From: Microvirga sp. VF16
Lineage (GTDB): Bacteria > Pseudomonadota > Alphaproteobacteria > Rhizobiales > Beijerinckiaceae
Assembly: GCF_016864375.1 (NCBI RefSeq)
Contig: NZ_CP069355.1
Span: 124,001 to 188,000 of the forward strand
DNA length: 64,000 bases
Reading direction: 5' to 3'
The translations under genes were made by a program, and so were the position numbers. The notes under the pieces are model-generated. The model saw only the letters and a program-made list of their open reading frames with translations, was not told the origin of the DNA and did not search any database. Positions 36,612-46,005 of the stretch are shown one piece after another (position 1 is the stretch's first letter; the number at the start of each line of letters is the position of its first letter).

Positions 36612-37109
36612 TTAGGGCTGCTGGAGGACAGAAGGTGGAATTGGGGAATTGGACTTGACCGGTTTTGTCACGATGAGGCTGTAGTACTGGTCTATTCCTA
36701 GGCCTGCCTGCAACAGCCCCTCCATGAACTTTTGGTAGGCAGCCATCGATGGGGATGCGACACGCATCAGATAGTCGACACGGCCTCCGATTGCCCAGCA
36801 ATCCAGGATTTCAGGAATATCCTGAATGGCAGCCTCGAAATGCCGTTGATCTTCCAACCGATGTCGGTCCAAAACGACCTCAACCATGACAAAAAGCACG
36901 CCGCCAATCAGAGCGGGACTGAGCCTAGCATGGAATCCCTCGATGAGACCCGAAGCCTCAAGCGACCGAAGGCGCTCTGAACAGGCTGAGGTCGAGAGAT
37001 GTACGCGCCTGGCAAGTTCGCTTTTGGAGATCCGACCGTCAGCTTGAATTTCCGAAAGGATCCTGAAATCCCACTTGTCCAAGCGCACGGGCGGATCGTT
37101 CGATTTCAT
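36612..37109 (-). CDS. Lrp/AsnC-family transcriptional regulator (DoeX-like)
   Basis: 165 residues, normal length. N-terminal winged helix-turn-helix DGRISKSELARRVHLSTSAC-SERLRSLE and C-terminal RAM ligand-binding domain with GGRVDYLMRVASPSMAAY. These regulators form octamers and respond to small amino acids. The gene lies 75 bases downstream of the fumarase gene and upstream of the aminotransferase, all on the minus strand. It may control the aminotransferase and the adjacent catabolic genes. DoeX of ectoine clusters is of this family; the identity here is inferred from context only. Confidence 0.85.
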   Translation of the reverse strand: MKSNDPPVRLDKWDFRILSEIQADGRISKSELARRVHLSTSACSERLRSLEASGLIEGFHARLSPALIGGVLFVMVEVVLDRHRLEDQRHFEAAIQDIPEILDCWAIGGRVDYLMRVASPSMAAYQKFMEGLLQAGLGIDQYYSLIVTKPVKSNSPIPPSVLQQP

Positions 37110-37184
37110 GAGTGGCTTAACCAGGTTGTTGGTAGCAGCACTATACCCCGCCAGAGTTGGCGCCTAAACGCCCGCTTGTCACGG

Positions 37185-38729
37185 TTAGACTCCGATGCTG
37201 CGCGCGATTTTGTCGGCCGCCATTCGATTTCGCCATTCAGCAGGCCCAGTCTTGTGAATGGAGTTTCCGTCGACATCTACGGCCATGATGACAGGCATAT
37301 CCTGTACTTCGAGCTCGTAGATAGCTTCCATACCTAGATCTTCAAACGCGATGATTCGCGCTGCCTTGATCGACTTCGAGATCAGGTATGCCGCGCCACC
37401 TACAGCGATTAGATAGGGGGCTTTGTGTTTCACTATCGCATCAATGGCCGCTGGTCCCCTCTCTGCCTTGCCAACCATTGCGAGGAGCCCTGTTTCAGCC
37501 AACATCTTCTCAACGAACCCGTCCATGCGGCTGGACGTCGTTGGACCAGCGGGACCGACAACTTCTGTTCCGACGGCGCGAACCGGACCGACATAGTAGA
37601 TCACGCGTCCACGAAGATCGACAGGCAATGGCTCACCTCTGTCAATGAGGTCCACCATGCGTTTGTGGGCCGCGTCGCGACCTGTCAGCATCTTCCCGGA
37701 AAAAAGCAGACTTTCCCCGCACCGCCACGATGCCGCCTCTTCCCTCGTAACGGTGTCCAAGTTTACTCGACGTACGTTGAGCGGGGTCAGGTCGGCACTG
37801 TCAATGTCAGGCCATTCACTGAGATCGGGCGGGATCAGGTCGACTGGTCCGGAGCCGTCCAACGTGAATTTCAGGTGCCGATTGGCGGCGCATTGCGGGA
37901 TCAGAGCTACAGGCTTGGATGCAGCGTGTGTCGGGTACGATGCGACTTTCACATCGACGACTGTCGTCAATCCTCCGAGGCCTTGAGCTCCAATCGCGAG
38001 CGCGTTGATCCTCTCATACAGTTCGATCCGCAAGGCTTCTTCGGGTGTCGACGGTCCCTTGGCGATCAAATCTGCCATGTCGATGGGCTCGTTCATGGCT
38101 TCCTTGGCTAGAAGCATCGCCTTTTCAGCGCTACCTCCGATGCCGATCGAGAGCAAACCCGGCGGACACCAACCGCTCCCCAGAGATGAGACGGTGTGGA
38201 CCACCCAATCCGCAACAGACGCGCTGGGGTTCAGCGTCGCGAATCGGGCTTTGTTCTCGGATCCTCCGCCTTTCGCCGCTACAGTGATTTCGATTTGGCT
38301 ACCGGGTACAAGCTCAACGTGTACGACTGCCGGCGTATTATCGCGAGTATTCACCCGGGCTCCGATTGGATCTGCTACGATTGAGGCCCGGAGAGGATTG
38401 TTGGCATCCAAATACGCCTTGCGCACCCCTTCGTTCACGAGCTCGGCGAAACTGCTCTTTGATTCAATGCGGACGTCCATTCCTACTTTGGCAAAGATCA
38501 CGACGAGGCCCGTGTCTTGGCAGATCGGACGTCGACCAAAGGCAGACATCCGCGAGTTCAGCAGGATCTGGCCGATCGCGTTCCGCGCCGCGGGGCTCTG
38601 CTCTCGCTCATAAGCTTGGGCCAGATAGCGAATATAATCCGGAGGGTGATAGTACGAGATGTACTGAAGGGCGTTGGTGACGCTCTCGGTAATATCTGCT
38701 CCGGCTATGATCCGTGGATTATTACTCAT
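37185..38729 (-). CDS. Class I fumarase-type hydratase (probable mesaconase/fumarase)
   Basis: 514-residue iron-sulfur hydro-lyase with alpha and beta regions fused as in FumA. The three 4Fe-4S cysteines are Cys70 (RPICQDTG), Cys188 (GSGWCPPG) and Cys280 (LIPQCAANRH). The C-terminal beta part holds GPAGPTTSSRMDGF and AVGGAAYLISKSIK. Class I fumarases are known to hydrate mesaconate to (S)-citramalate as well as fumarate to malate. With methylaspartate ammonia-lyase, a CoA-transferase and a citramalyl-CoA-type lyase close by, a mesaconase role is the simplest reading. Tartrate dehydratase is the main alternative family. It follows the aldehyde dehydrogenase gene by 6 bases. Confidence 0.85.
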   Translation of the reverse strand: MSNNPRIIAGADITESVTNALQYISYYHPPDYIRYLAQAYEREQSPAARNAIGQILLNSRMSAFGRRPICQDTGLVVIFAKVGMDVRIESKSSFAELVNEGVRKAYLDANNPLRASIVADPIGARVNTRDNTPAVVHVELVPGSQIEITVAAKGGGSENKARFATLNPSASVADWVVHTVSSLGSGWCPPGLLSIGIGGSAEKAMLLAKEAMNEPIDMADLIAKGPSTPEEALRIELYERINALAIGAQGLGGLTTVVDVKVASYPTHAASKPVALIPQCAANRHLKFTLDGSGPVDLIPPDLSEWPDIDSADLTPLNVRRVNLDTVTREEAASWRCGESLLFSGKMLTGRDAAHKRMVDLIDRGEPLPVDLRGRVIYYVGPVRAVGTEVVGPAGPTTSSRMDGFVEKMLAETGLLAMVGKAERGPAAIDAIVKHKAPYLIAVGGAAYLISKSIKAARIIAFEDLGMEAIYELEVQDMPVIMAVDVDGNSIHKTGPAEWRNRMAADKIARSIGV

Positions 38730-38735
38730 GAGATG

Positions 38736-40169
38736 TCACCTATGGGACGGGAGCTCATTGACAAGCTTCAGGTTTTGGAAGCCTCTGACCCCCTGTTCAC
38801 CGCCTTCGTACCCGTAACCGCTCTGTTTGACACCCCCATACGGAGAGTCCGCAGACACGCCTTTCAAAAAGTTAACGCTGACAGCGCCCGCAGACAACCC
38901 GTTCACCAGAGCCTCCTTCGCTTCCGAGTTGCCGGTAAAGAGGTAGCCGGCGAGGCCATATTCTGTGGCGTTGGCTTCATCAATAGCCTGGTCGATGTCG
39001 TCAAAGGGAGCAACGGTAAGGATAGGACCGAACGGCTCTTCATGGAGCACCTTGGCATCACTTGGTACGTCGGTGAGGATCGTTGGGGGCCAGTAAAAAC
39101 CCGGCTGCTCGAGGCGAGCGCCTCCGATTTGGATGCGGGCACCGCCGTCGACGGCGTCCTTGGTTAAGCGCTGCATGGCTTCAATCCGCCGCGCGTTCGC
39201 CATTGGCCCCATTTCAGTTGCCGGGTCGTCCGGTGCACCAATTCTGATCCTGCCCGCAGCTTCCGTTATCCGGGCCACAAAGTCATTATACAAAGGTCGA
39301 GCGACCAAGATCCTGCTCGGTGCATTGCAGCTTTGCCCTGCACATTCGAACTTGTACTCGAGAATTGCTGGAATCGCCTTTGCGAGATCGGCATCGTCGC
39401 ACACGACGACCGGGGAGTGCCCTCCGAGTTCAAGAATGCACCGCTGCAAATTGTTCGCAGCGGCTTTCGCCAGTTGCTTGCCGACCGCTGTTGACCCGGT
39501 GAACGTCAAAACCTTCACAATCGGTGAGGCGAGTAGGTGCGTCGAGATTGCCGCGGGATTACCGAACACGACGTTGACCACACCGTCGGGAAGGCCTGCT
39601 TGATGCAATGCCTCGGCTATATGAACGGCTGCACTGGGTGTTTCTTCAGCTCCCTTAAGGATAACGCTGCAGCCAGCCGCGAGTGCAGGCGCCAGCTTAC
39701 GCGCGTTCAGCACGGCCGGATAGTTCCAAGGCGTAAAAGCAGCAACCACGCCGGCGGGTTCAAGCCTTATCGTACGGTGCTCGTCGATCGGAGACGCCGC
39801 GCAGAGCCGCTCGGCGTGTACCCCGTTCCACTCCAGAGTCTCGACGGTGCGCTTATACTCGCCTGTCGCCTCAGCAACGGTTTTCCCCTGTTCCTCCGAC
39901 AGGTTCCTAGCCGCTGCGTCAATGTTGTTGGCCAGTATCTTGGAAGCCTTGATGAGAATGGCACCGCGCTCGTTAGCTGGCAGCGCGGCCCAAGCCTTGC
40001 TGCTTCCCTGCGCTGCAGCCAGTGCCTCGTCCAAGTCCTGCGCTGTAGCCGAAGCAACTGAGGCGAAGGCGTTCTCTGTCGCCGGATTTATCACTGGCAG
40101 GGTGGCACCGTCACTGGCGGCCCGCCACGTACCGTTGATAAAGAGCTGGTGGCTCCTGGTGTAGGACAT
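38736..40169 (-). CDS. NAD(P)-dependent aldehyde dehydrogenase
   Basis: 477 residues from the ATG at 40169. FTGSTAVGKQLAK binds NAD, the general-base Glu is in ILELGGHSPVVV and the catalytic Cys in FECAGQSCNAPSRIL, with EEPFGPILTV near the C-terminus. The overall pattern is succinate-semialdehyde dehydrogenase-like, and DoeC (aspartate-semialdehyde dehydrogenase of ectoine catabolism) belongs to the same group. It is co-directional with and 6 bases before the fumarase gene. A role oxidising the aldehyde made by the class-III aminotransferase fits. The frame extends 21 codons upstream without homology. Confidence 0.87.
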   Translation of the reverse strand: MSYTRSHQLFINGTWRAASDGATLPVINPATENAFASVASATAQDLDEALAAAQGSSKAWAALPANERGAILIKASKILANNIDAAARNLSEEQGKTVAEATGEYKRTVETLEWNGVHAERLCAASPIDEHRTIRLEPAGVVAAFTPWNYPAVLNARKLAPALAAGCSVILKGAEETPSAAVHIAEALHQAGLPDGVVNVVFGNPAAISTHLLASPIVKVLTFTGSTAVGKQLAKAAANNLQRCILELGGHSPVVVCDDADLAKAIPAILEYKFECAGQSCNAPSRILVARPLYNDFVARITEAAGRIRIGAPDDPATEMGPMANARRIEAMQRLTKDAVDGGARIQIGGARLEQPGFYWPPTILTDVPSDAKVLHEEPFGPILTVAPFDDIDQAIDEANATEYGLAGYLFTGNSEAKEALVNGLSAGAVSVNFLKGVSADSPYGGVKQSGYGYEGGEQGVRGFQNLKLVNELPSHR

Positions 40170-40363
40170 AGGTTGCTCCGATTGCGTGATGTTGCTTGCG
40201 TGAGCGCGGTCCGATGCTCGAATGCTTCGCAAGGGTTGATCACAACTTCATCGCGATGGAGGCGAAGGGTCAAATATCAAATATTGCCGAGGTCCATCTC
40301 GAAATTAGATGACCGAAGGTCAAACGGCAAAAAATCTGTGCATTGTGCCGAGTAAGCAGGTCC

Positions 40364-41284
40364 TCAAGCGCGATCTAAGGTCAGCCAGTGCCCGCTTTCG
40401 ATCAATGTATCGACGACCTTCGGGATCAGCTTGCGTAATGCAGCGACGGCAGGAGTGCGATCGTCTCTGGGGTTTACAGCGAGTACGACAAGGCGGGTGA
40501 TAACCGGGTCTACTATCTTTATGGTTCGAACCAGGCCTTGAGAAGCCTCTTTATGGATGGCTGATGGTGTGAGGATGGAGTACGCTTTGCCTTCCATAAC
40601 CATACCTATGATGGTTGAAAGCGAGTCCACCTCGAACCTCACGTCAAGCACGCAGCCATGCTGTGAAACGACATCGGCCACAGAACGTCGCACGTTGTTG
40701 TTGCGCATCGGAACGGCCAACGGGAACGCATGTAGTTCTGAAAGGGGTATCGAATCCTCGAAAGGCGGCTCTCCTGGAGGCGCCACGAGGCAGAACTCCT
40801 CGCGTGCCAGAGCCGTCATTGGACCAACACTGTCCTCCGTTCTATAGAGAATTGCAAGCGACAGACGCCCAGCGCTCATCCACTCTTCAAGAGGCCCAGT
40901 CATCCCTTCAATCATTTTAAGGGACACGCGCGGCAGTTCGTTTCGCACGGCTTCCAGCAGAGGGGCACTCAGAACTCGCGCAGCTCCAGAAGGAATTCCG
41001 ATCGTCACCTCGCCAGCCGGCGACGTCATTTTATTGGTGAGCTCGGCCTCGGTCAGCTGAACTTCCTTAAGGATAGTCCGAGCCCGATCGAGCAGCTTTT
41101 GGCCTGCATCCGTTACTCTGACGCCGGTTCTCTCACGCACCAAGAGGTGGGTGCCAAACCCTTCCTCAAGCTGCCTGACATGCAAGCTGAGTGCGCTTTG
41201 GGCAACGTTGAGGAGTGTGGCAGCTTTTGTAAAACTGCCGGCCTCCACGACGCCGACAAAGTACTTAAGCTGCCTGATTTCCAT
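40364..41284 (-). CDS. LysR-family transcriptional regulator
   Basis: 306 residues from the ATG at 41284 (MEIRQLKYFVGVVEAGSF). The helix-turn-helix is FTKAATLLNVAQSALSLHVR-QLEE, followed by a LysR substrate domain starting GEVTIGIPSGAARVL. The frame continues 15 codons upstream without homology. It resembles the Nac/nitrogen-assimilation and aromatic-pathway branch. It is co-directional with the lyase, CoA-transferase and ammonia-lyase genes upstream and with the aldehyde dehydrogenase downstream. LysR proteins usually need a small-molecule inducer, here perhaps mesaconate or a related acid. Confidence 0.87.
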   Translation of the reverse strand: MEIRQLKYFVGVVEAGSFTKAATLLNVAQSALSLHVRQLEEGFGTHLLVRERTGVRVTDAGQKLLDRARTILKEVQLTEAELTNKMTSPAGEVTIGIPSGAARVLSAPLLEAVRNELPRVSLKMIEGMTGPLEEWMSAGRLSLAILYRTEDSVGPMTALAREEFCLVAPPGEPPFEDSIPLSELHAFPLAVPMRNNNVRRSVADVVSQHGCVLDVRFEVDSLSTIIGMVMEGKAYSILTPSAIHKEASQGLVRTIKIVDPVITRLVVLAVNPRDDRTPAVAALRKLIPKVVDTLIESGHWLTLDRA

Positions 41285-41362
41285 GAGTTGAAGAGCCCAG
41301 CCAAGAGTATTCCCAACTAAACATATCAATCTCGAAACGAGATGGCAACCGGACCCGGGAGA

Positions 41363-42277
41363 TCACCCGGCAGGCTGGAGCGGCGCCAAATCCTGACCTT
41401 CACTGTGATCGATCTTGCCGGCGAGAGCCAGAATCTGATGGGCACGCCGGATGACAGGAGGGTCGACCATCTTTCCGTCCACCACAAACGCACCGAGTCC
41501 GTTCTTCGCAGCAACTCTCTCGGCCTCGGCAATATTGAGGGCCCATTCGATCTCCTCCGCACCAGGTGAGAAAGCTTCGTTGAAAATGTTCACTTGTGCA
41601 GGATGAATGGCCAGGGCACCAGCGAAGCCGAGCCGGTGCGCGTGAATTGCGTTTTGTCGTAGCTTCTGGGTGTCCCGGAACTCGCCAATGCTTCCAACGA
41701 AGCCCAAGGGGAGCAGTCCAGCCGCCCGAGCCGCAAATAGCACCGCCAAGTTTGGCGCCAGAAGGAGATCAAATTCAGGAGAACCGCCCACGGCTGTACA
41801 GAAATCCTCGGGACCAAGCGCCATGGCAGCCATCCTGGAATGGGATGACGCGATGTCGGGCAGACGTTCCATTGCCCGGGGGCTCTCAATCTGAGCAAGG
41901 AAGCGGACTTTGCCATGGGGGATTCCCCGCTTTTGCTCAAGCTCCGTAACAGCGTCGGCGATTTCCATCACCCATTCGGCCGACTCCACCTTCGGCAGAA
42001 CAAGCGCATCGACTCCGCGGATAATGGCCGCATCAAGATCGGTCGCCAAGTCACGCAACCCGCGGTTGACCCGAACTAGAACGGAGGCGCGCTGAGACCC
42101 AACTGTTGCAACGCTTTCAGACAGTTGCCGCCTGGCTTCCGGCTTCATGTCATGAGGAACTGAGTCCTCTAGGTCGAGGATAATACCATCGGCGCCCCGC
42201 GCATGTGCCGATGAAACGTACTTACGGCTATGAGCTGGAACGAAAAGCAGCGATCGCCAGCGTGGAACGCCAGTCAT
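41363..42277 (-). CDS. HpcH/HpaI-CitE family CoA-lyase (candidate citramalyl-CoA lyase)
   Basis: 304-residue TIM-barrel lyase of the citrate lyase beta/malyl-CoA lyase family. LFVPAHSRKYV starts the barrel, GIILDLEDSV carries the metal Asp/Glu, FLAQIESPRAM a second Glu ligand, and GALAIHPAQV closes the active site. Members split (S)-citramalyl-CoA, malyl-CoA or citryl-CoA. No other citrate lyase subunit is nearby. With CoA-transferase and mesaconate-forming genes upstream, splitting citramalyl-CoA to pyruvate and acetyl-CoA is the most likely job. It begins 114 bases after the CoA-transferase gene. Confidence 0.82.
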   Translation of the reverse strand: MTGVPRWRSLLFVPAHSRKYVSSAHARGADGIILDLEDSVPHDMKPEARRQLSESVATVGSQRASVLVRVNRGLRDLATDLDAAIIRGVDALVLPKVESAEWVMEIADAVTELEQKRGIPHGKVRFLAQIESPRAMERLPDIASSHSRMAAMALGPEDFCTAVGGSPEFDLLLAPNLAVLFAARAAGLLPLGFVGSIGEFRDTQKLRQNAIHAHRLGFAGALAIHPAQVNIFNEAFSPGAEEIEWALNIAEAERVAAKNGLGAFVVDGKMVDPPVIRRAHQILALAGKIDHSEGQDLAPLQPAG

Positions 42278-42391
42278 GACACCAATCCTAGTTGTGACGG
42301 AGAACCGTAGAATTCTCCGTCATATATCAAAGCGTCCATCTCATTCGCGCAAATGAGGCGCACAGAAGCGTTCCTCGAAATTTATGAAGGG

Positions 42392-43516
42392 TTACCCTTG
42401 CAACTCTTCTCGCACAGATGCCGTATGAGCGCTCAGGGCTGGGACAGGACGGAACGAGGGTTCCTCATTATTGAAGATCGCTGCGGGCGCAATCATGTTC
42501 ACCGTCCCCTCAGGTGTGTCTACCCGGACCCTTCGGACATGCGGGTGCTGGGCGACGGCTGGGATGTCCCGCAATCGGCCATAGGCCAGTCCTGCGGCCT
42601 CAAGTTCTCGCATTGCTTCTTCACTGGACAGTTCAGAGAAACGGGCCTGGATGATCTTGTCGAGATGGCGACGCGTGCCGAGCCGCTCCATGTTATCCGC
42701 AAACCCTGGCTGGCGGGTTAAATAGGGCTGTTTCAGGAACCTAGCGCAGAAACTCACCCATTCCCGATCATTCTGAACCGAAAAAATGATGTCTTTGCCG
42801 TCAGCGCAACGATAAGCTCCGTAAGGCGCCAGCGACGGATGGTTTACGCCAGAACGAACTGTCCTATAGTTGCTATAATCATACTGTAGAATTGGTACAT
42901 TCATCCAATCCACGATGGCATCAAACAAGGAAATCTGGATGGATGTCCCCTCGCCCGTCCGCTCTCGGTGGAAAAGTGCCTCGAGAATGGCGCTGTGCGC
43001 CGTCATGCCTGCCGAGATATCGCAGACCGAGACGCCTACACGCGCTGGGCCTTCGTGCGTCCCCGTGATGGCGCTGAGACCTGATTCAGCTTGAACGATG
43101 AGGTCGTACGCCTTGAGGTGGGAGAATGGCCCCCCCTCTCCGAAACCAGAGATGTCGCAGGTGATCAGGCGTGGAAAGCGCTGGCGGAGGTCCGACGATC
43201 CGAACCCCAGCTTAGCAATGCTACCTGGCTTCAAGTTCTGGATGAACACATCAGCCTTAGCAATGAGTGAGTCCAAGACGGCCCGATCAGGCTCGGATCT
43301 GAGATCCAAGCAAACTGACTCCTTGCCCCGGTTAAGCCAGACAAAGTAGGCGCTCTGTCCTTGTACCAGCTTGTCGTAATTGCGGGCGAAGTCGCCCTCT
43401 GGTCTTTCGATCTTGATGACCCGCGCCCCTGCATCCGCAAGGCGACAGGATGCGTAAGGCGCCGCTACTGCCTGCTCGACAGCGACAACCGTGATATCCT
43501 TGAGACTGTTTCGCAT
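42392..43516 (-). CDS. Class III (CaiB/BaiF) CoA-transferase
   Basis: 374 residues. N-terminal CoA-binding fold from VAVEQAVAAPYASCRLADAG, with VIKIERPEGDFARNYD. The catalytic Asp that forms the acyl anhydride is in LKAYDLIVQAESGLSAITG (about residue 139). SLFDAIVDWMNVPI and LEAAGLAYGRLRDI follow. Class III enzymes move CoA between carboxylates such as succinyl-CoA and mesaconate, citramalate or itaconate. It lies 11 bases downstream of the ammonia-lyase gene, so the two are co-transcribed, supporting activation of a C5 dicarboxylate. Confidence 0.85.
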   Translation of the reverse strand: MRNSLKDITVVAVEQAVAAPYASCRLADAGARVIKIERPEGDFARNYDKLVQGQSAYFVWLNRGKESVCLDLRSEPDRAVLDSLIAKADVFIQNLKPGSIAKLGFGSSDLRQRFPRLITCDISGFGEGGPFSHLKAYDLIVQAESGLSAITGTHEGPARVGVSVCDISAGMTAHSAILEALFHRERTGEGTSIQISLFDAIVDWMNVPILQYDYSNYRTVRSGVNHPSLAPYGAYRCADGKDIIFSVQNDREWVSFCARFLKQPYLTRQPGFADNMERLGTRRHLDKIIQARFSELSSEEAMRELEAAGLAYGRLRDIPAVAQHPHVRRVRVDTPEGTVNMIAPAAIFNNEEPSFRPVPALSAHTASVREELQG

Positions 43517-43527
43517 TACGGCGCTCG

Positions 43528-44781
43528 CTATGCAACGTTGTGAGGTTGGGTCCGACGACGCTTGAGCACGGCAAGGAGTCGATTTTGTTCATTCCCGACG
43601 ATGGTCAAACCTTCATCGACTCCCATTCCAGGCTTGGCGAGCATCATGTCTGCTTGCGACGCCACTGACACGTGAACCGATGCGCGTGCAGATACATCGG
43701 TCTCACTGCAACTTCCCCCAACGTATGCTCCGACATTGTTCTCCTTGCATATGAGAACGGCGCGTGCGGTGTCGGCGATCGAGCCGACATCGGGGGTTTT
43801 GATCTGAACGAGATGGGTGGCTTTTGCCTCAGCAAATAACCGGACATCTTCGAGGGTGTTACACCGCTCATCAACGACGATGCGTGCGCGAGAACCGCGG
43901 CCATCCAAGATCGCGACAATTTGAGCGTAGTTATCGACCTGCGCCTGGGTCGACCCGAAGTCAGCTGGAGATTCAATATTGAGGGTGAACTCTGGAACTG
44001 CGTCAGAAACCTTGCTGATGAAGTCGGATATCTTTTGTGGATTGAGACCGATCTCTAGACCGATCCAGCCATAAACATCGAAATGAAGGACAGGACTGTA
44101 CTCGGGTTGGCCGATTTCTCGTACACGCCGGGCGACCCACCTTACGAAATCGATGAAAGTGTGGCCGTCTGCTCCAAACTTACTACGTGAATTGATCAAA
44201 CCGTGAGGAAGTACATCCACCGACTTGAGGATCATCTTGTCCACGTTGACTTCGCGAGCATCGCCACTCTGGCAGTAGATCGGAACACGGCGCTGCGGCA
44301 GCGGCAGTCCGAATTCAGCACAGATTACCTCGGCCATCGTGCTCCTGGCGGCATGAGCCGCTGCGCTCAGCAAGGCTTGGCTGACACCATACTCGATAGA
44401 GAGCGGAAGCCGCTCCCCTTCCGAGAACTCGAACGCTCTGGAACATGCGTCGAGGAAATGGGATGAATCGGTGTTTAGAAGCCGAGGGACAATAACCTCT
44501 GACGTCAGATCCATAATTTGACCGGCGTGGAATAGTGGATCACGGCCGCCGGCCCCAGAGTACTGGACGCCCATCATGTCGCCCCAAACGATCGTGTCAT
44601 CTGCGAGTACAAGACCGATGCTGAGGCATGCTGCAGGAACTCGAATGGACTGAAATCCCGGCGTGACCGGGTCACCGACGTAGATGAAGCCGTCCTGGCC
44701 GACGCCTGCCCGAATAGCCGCTTGGTCATCGTAGAAAAAGGCACCGTGGCCGGGCGTGAGAATGACGTCTTTGATCTGCAC
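43528..44781 (-). CDS. mal: Methylaspartate ammonia-lyase
   Basis: Eliminates ammonia from L-threo-3-methylaspartate to give mesaconate; an enolase-superfamily enzyme. 417 residues from a GTG at 44781, close to the 413 of the clostridial enzyme, whose start (MKIVDVLCTPG) aligns with QIKDVILTPG. A TTG 5 codons upstream also opens the frame, and no ATG is available. Family motifs are QYSGAGGRDPLF, LHFDVYGWIG, metal-binding VVDERCN, the catalytic Lys in LVQIKTPDVG and AKPGMGVDEG. First gene of the run mal, CoA-transferase, CoA-lyase. Its 5' end and promoter region are duplicated in inverted orientation at 30724-31120. Confidence 0.92.
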   Translation of the reverse strand: MQIKDVILTPGHGAFFYDDQAAIRAGVGQDGFIYVGDPVTPGFQSIRVPAACLSIGLVLADDTIVWGDMMGVQYSGAGGRDPLFHAGQIMDLTSEVIVPRLLNTDSSHFLDACSRAFEFSEGERLPLSIEYGVSQALLSAAAHAARSTMAEVICAEFGLPLPQRRVPIYCQSGDAREVNVDKMILKSVDVLPHGLINSRSKFGADGHTFIDFVRWVARRVREIGQPEYSPVLHFDVYGWIGLEIGLNPQKISDFISKVSDAVPEFTLNIESPADFGSTQAQVDNYAQIVAILDGRGSRARIVVDERCNTLEDVRLFAEAKATHLVQIKTPDVGSIADTARAVLICKENNVGAYVGGSCSETDVSARASVHVSVASQADMMLAKPGMGVDEGLTIVGNEQNRLLAVLKRRRTQPHNVA

Positions 44782-44985
44782 GGTATTGGTTCTCAAGGTT
44801 GGTCACGCCGTTCTAGGCGGGCGAAGTCAGGGCGTGCCTGAGCCCAAAGAGTATGCATCACATGAAATCGGTGTTGCCAATATAATGCCCCGAAGGCAGC
44901 CATCGCGATTTAAGATAGAAGGCCTTCAGGTCGACCCTGCAATCCCATGCACCCGAAGCTGCCGCGTCAGGAGTGTGACCGCTAG
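44589..44985 (-). repeat. 397-bp inverted repeat (mal promoter and 5' end), copy 2
   Basis: The copy in the intact locus; partner at 30724-31120. Its outer edge is the CTAG at 44982-44985, which is also the target site of the adjacent IS481 element. The region between the copies (31121-44588) holds the DUF2817, M24, dehydrogenase, aminotransferase, Lrp, fumarase, aldehyde dehydrogenase, LysR, lyase and CoA-transferase genes. Confidence 0.93.
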
Positions 44986-45923
44986 GTGTGAGTTCTGATC
45001 AGGTTTTCCGGCGAGAGCCTGAGCCGGTGTTCGTCGGCCGAGGCTACCATGCGGGCGCTGCTGATTGTACTAGGACAGCCAACGTGGCAGGTCAGGGACC
45101 CGAGCATCGGACGAGCTGAACAGGATTGCATCGGCCCACTCCCGCAGCAGTGTCTGGATGAAGCGCTCGGCCTTGCCATTGGTCTTGGGTGTTAAGAACG
45201 GGTGCCGATGTGCCGGATCCCGGGCATCCGCAGCGCCTTACGGAACAGCCGCCCCACGTAACCGGCCCCATTATCACCCATCACCCGCTCAACCCGGATG
45301 CCACGCGCTCTGAACCAGCGCTAGGCTCTGACTAAGAAGGCAGTGGTCGAGCAGTGGATCTCGTCCGGCCGCACCTCGACATAGGCCAGCCGGGTGGCGC
45401 CATCGATCGCCACATGAAAGCAATCGTACCTGGCACCCGCGCCTGGGTTGCGCCGGTCACCCGTGATGTGATGGCCCACCGCTCGAAGCGAGCCAGCTTG
45501 TCGATGTCCAGGTGGATCAGCCCGCCAGGGTGCTCGCGCTGATACTGCACGGGTGGCTTCTTCGGCTTCAGGGCCACCAAGCGACCAAAGCTACGCCGTG
45601 TGAGCCAGACTGCTACAGTGGAGCGGGCCACCTTATTACCGGCGATCTCCTCGGCTGCGAGCCGGTACTCCCGCCGGAGCATCTCAATCACGCTGATCCA
45701 GGGTTCTCCGGTTCGTTTGGCGACTGTCATGGGACGAGAGGAGCGGTTGTCCAGCCCGCTGCCCTTCCACCCGGTAGTGGGCCAGCCACTTGTGCGCCAT
45801 GCACTCGTTGACGCCAAAGCCGGTCGCCACTTCTCGGATAGGTTGACTATCCTCAAGAAAGCGGCGGATCAGTTCCGCTCAATCCGGCTGGGTCGTATGG
45901 GCATTTTGGCGCGGGGTGTTCAT
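44986..45923 (-). pseudogene. IS481-family transposase, multiply disrupted
   Basis: From ATG 45923 the pieces read in order across several frames: MNTPRQNAHTTQPD, stop, AELIRRFLEDSQPIREVATG, then YRLAAEEIAGNKVARSTVA, LIHLDIDKLARFERW, FHVAIDGATRLAYVEVRPDE, RGIRVERVMGDNGAGYVGRL and finally YNQQRPHGSLGRRTPAQAL. HLDIKKL, DDATRLAYVEV and QRPH-SLG are IS481/DDE landmarks. At least three in-frame stops and several frameshifts are present. The second catalytic region (DNGAGY) remains readable, but the gene is clearly decayed. Confidence 0.85.
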
Positions 45924-46005
45924 CTCTCAGGTCCATCAGTCATCGTATCGCGATGACTACCTTCAGTCCCTCAGACGGGATGAACCACCTCCCTAGATCT
46001 CACAC
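44986..46005 (-). mobile_element. IS481-family element, degenerate
   Basis: 1,020 bases bounded by GTGTGAG at 44986-44992 and its complement CTCACAC at 45999-46005, each flanked by CTAG (44982-44985, 46006-46009). CTAG is the duplicated target typical of IS481. The ends agree beyond the 7 bases only partly. The single gene inside is dead. Confidence 0.85.
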
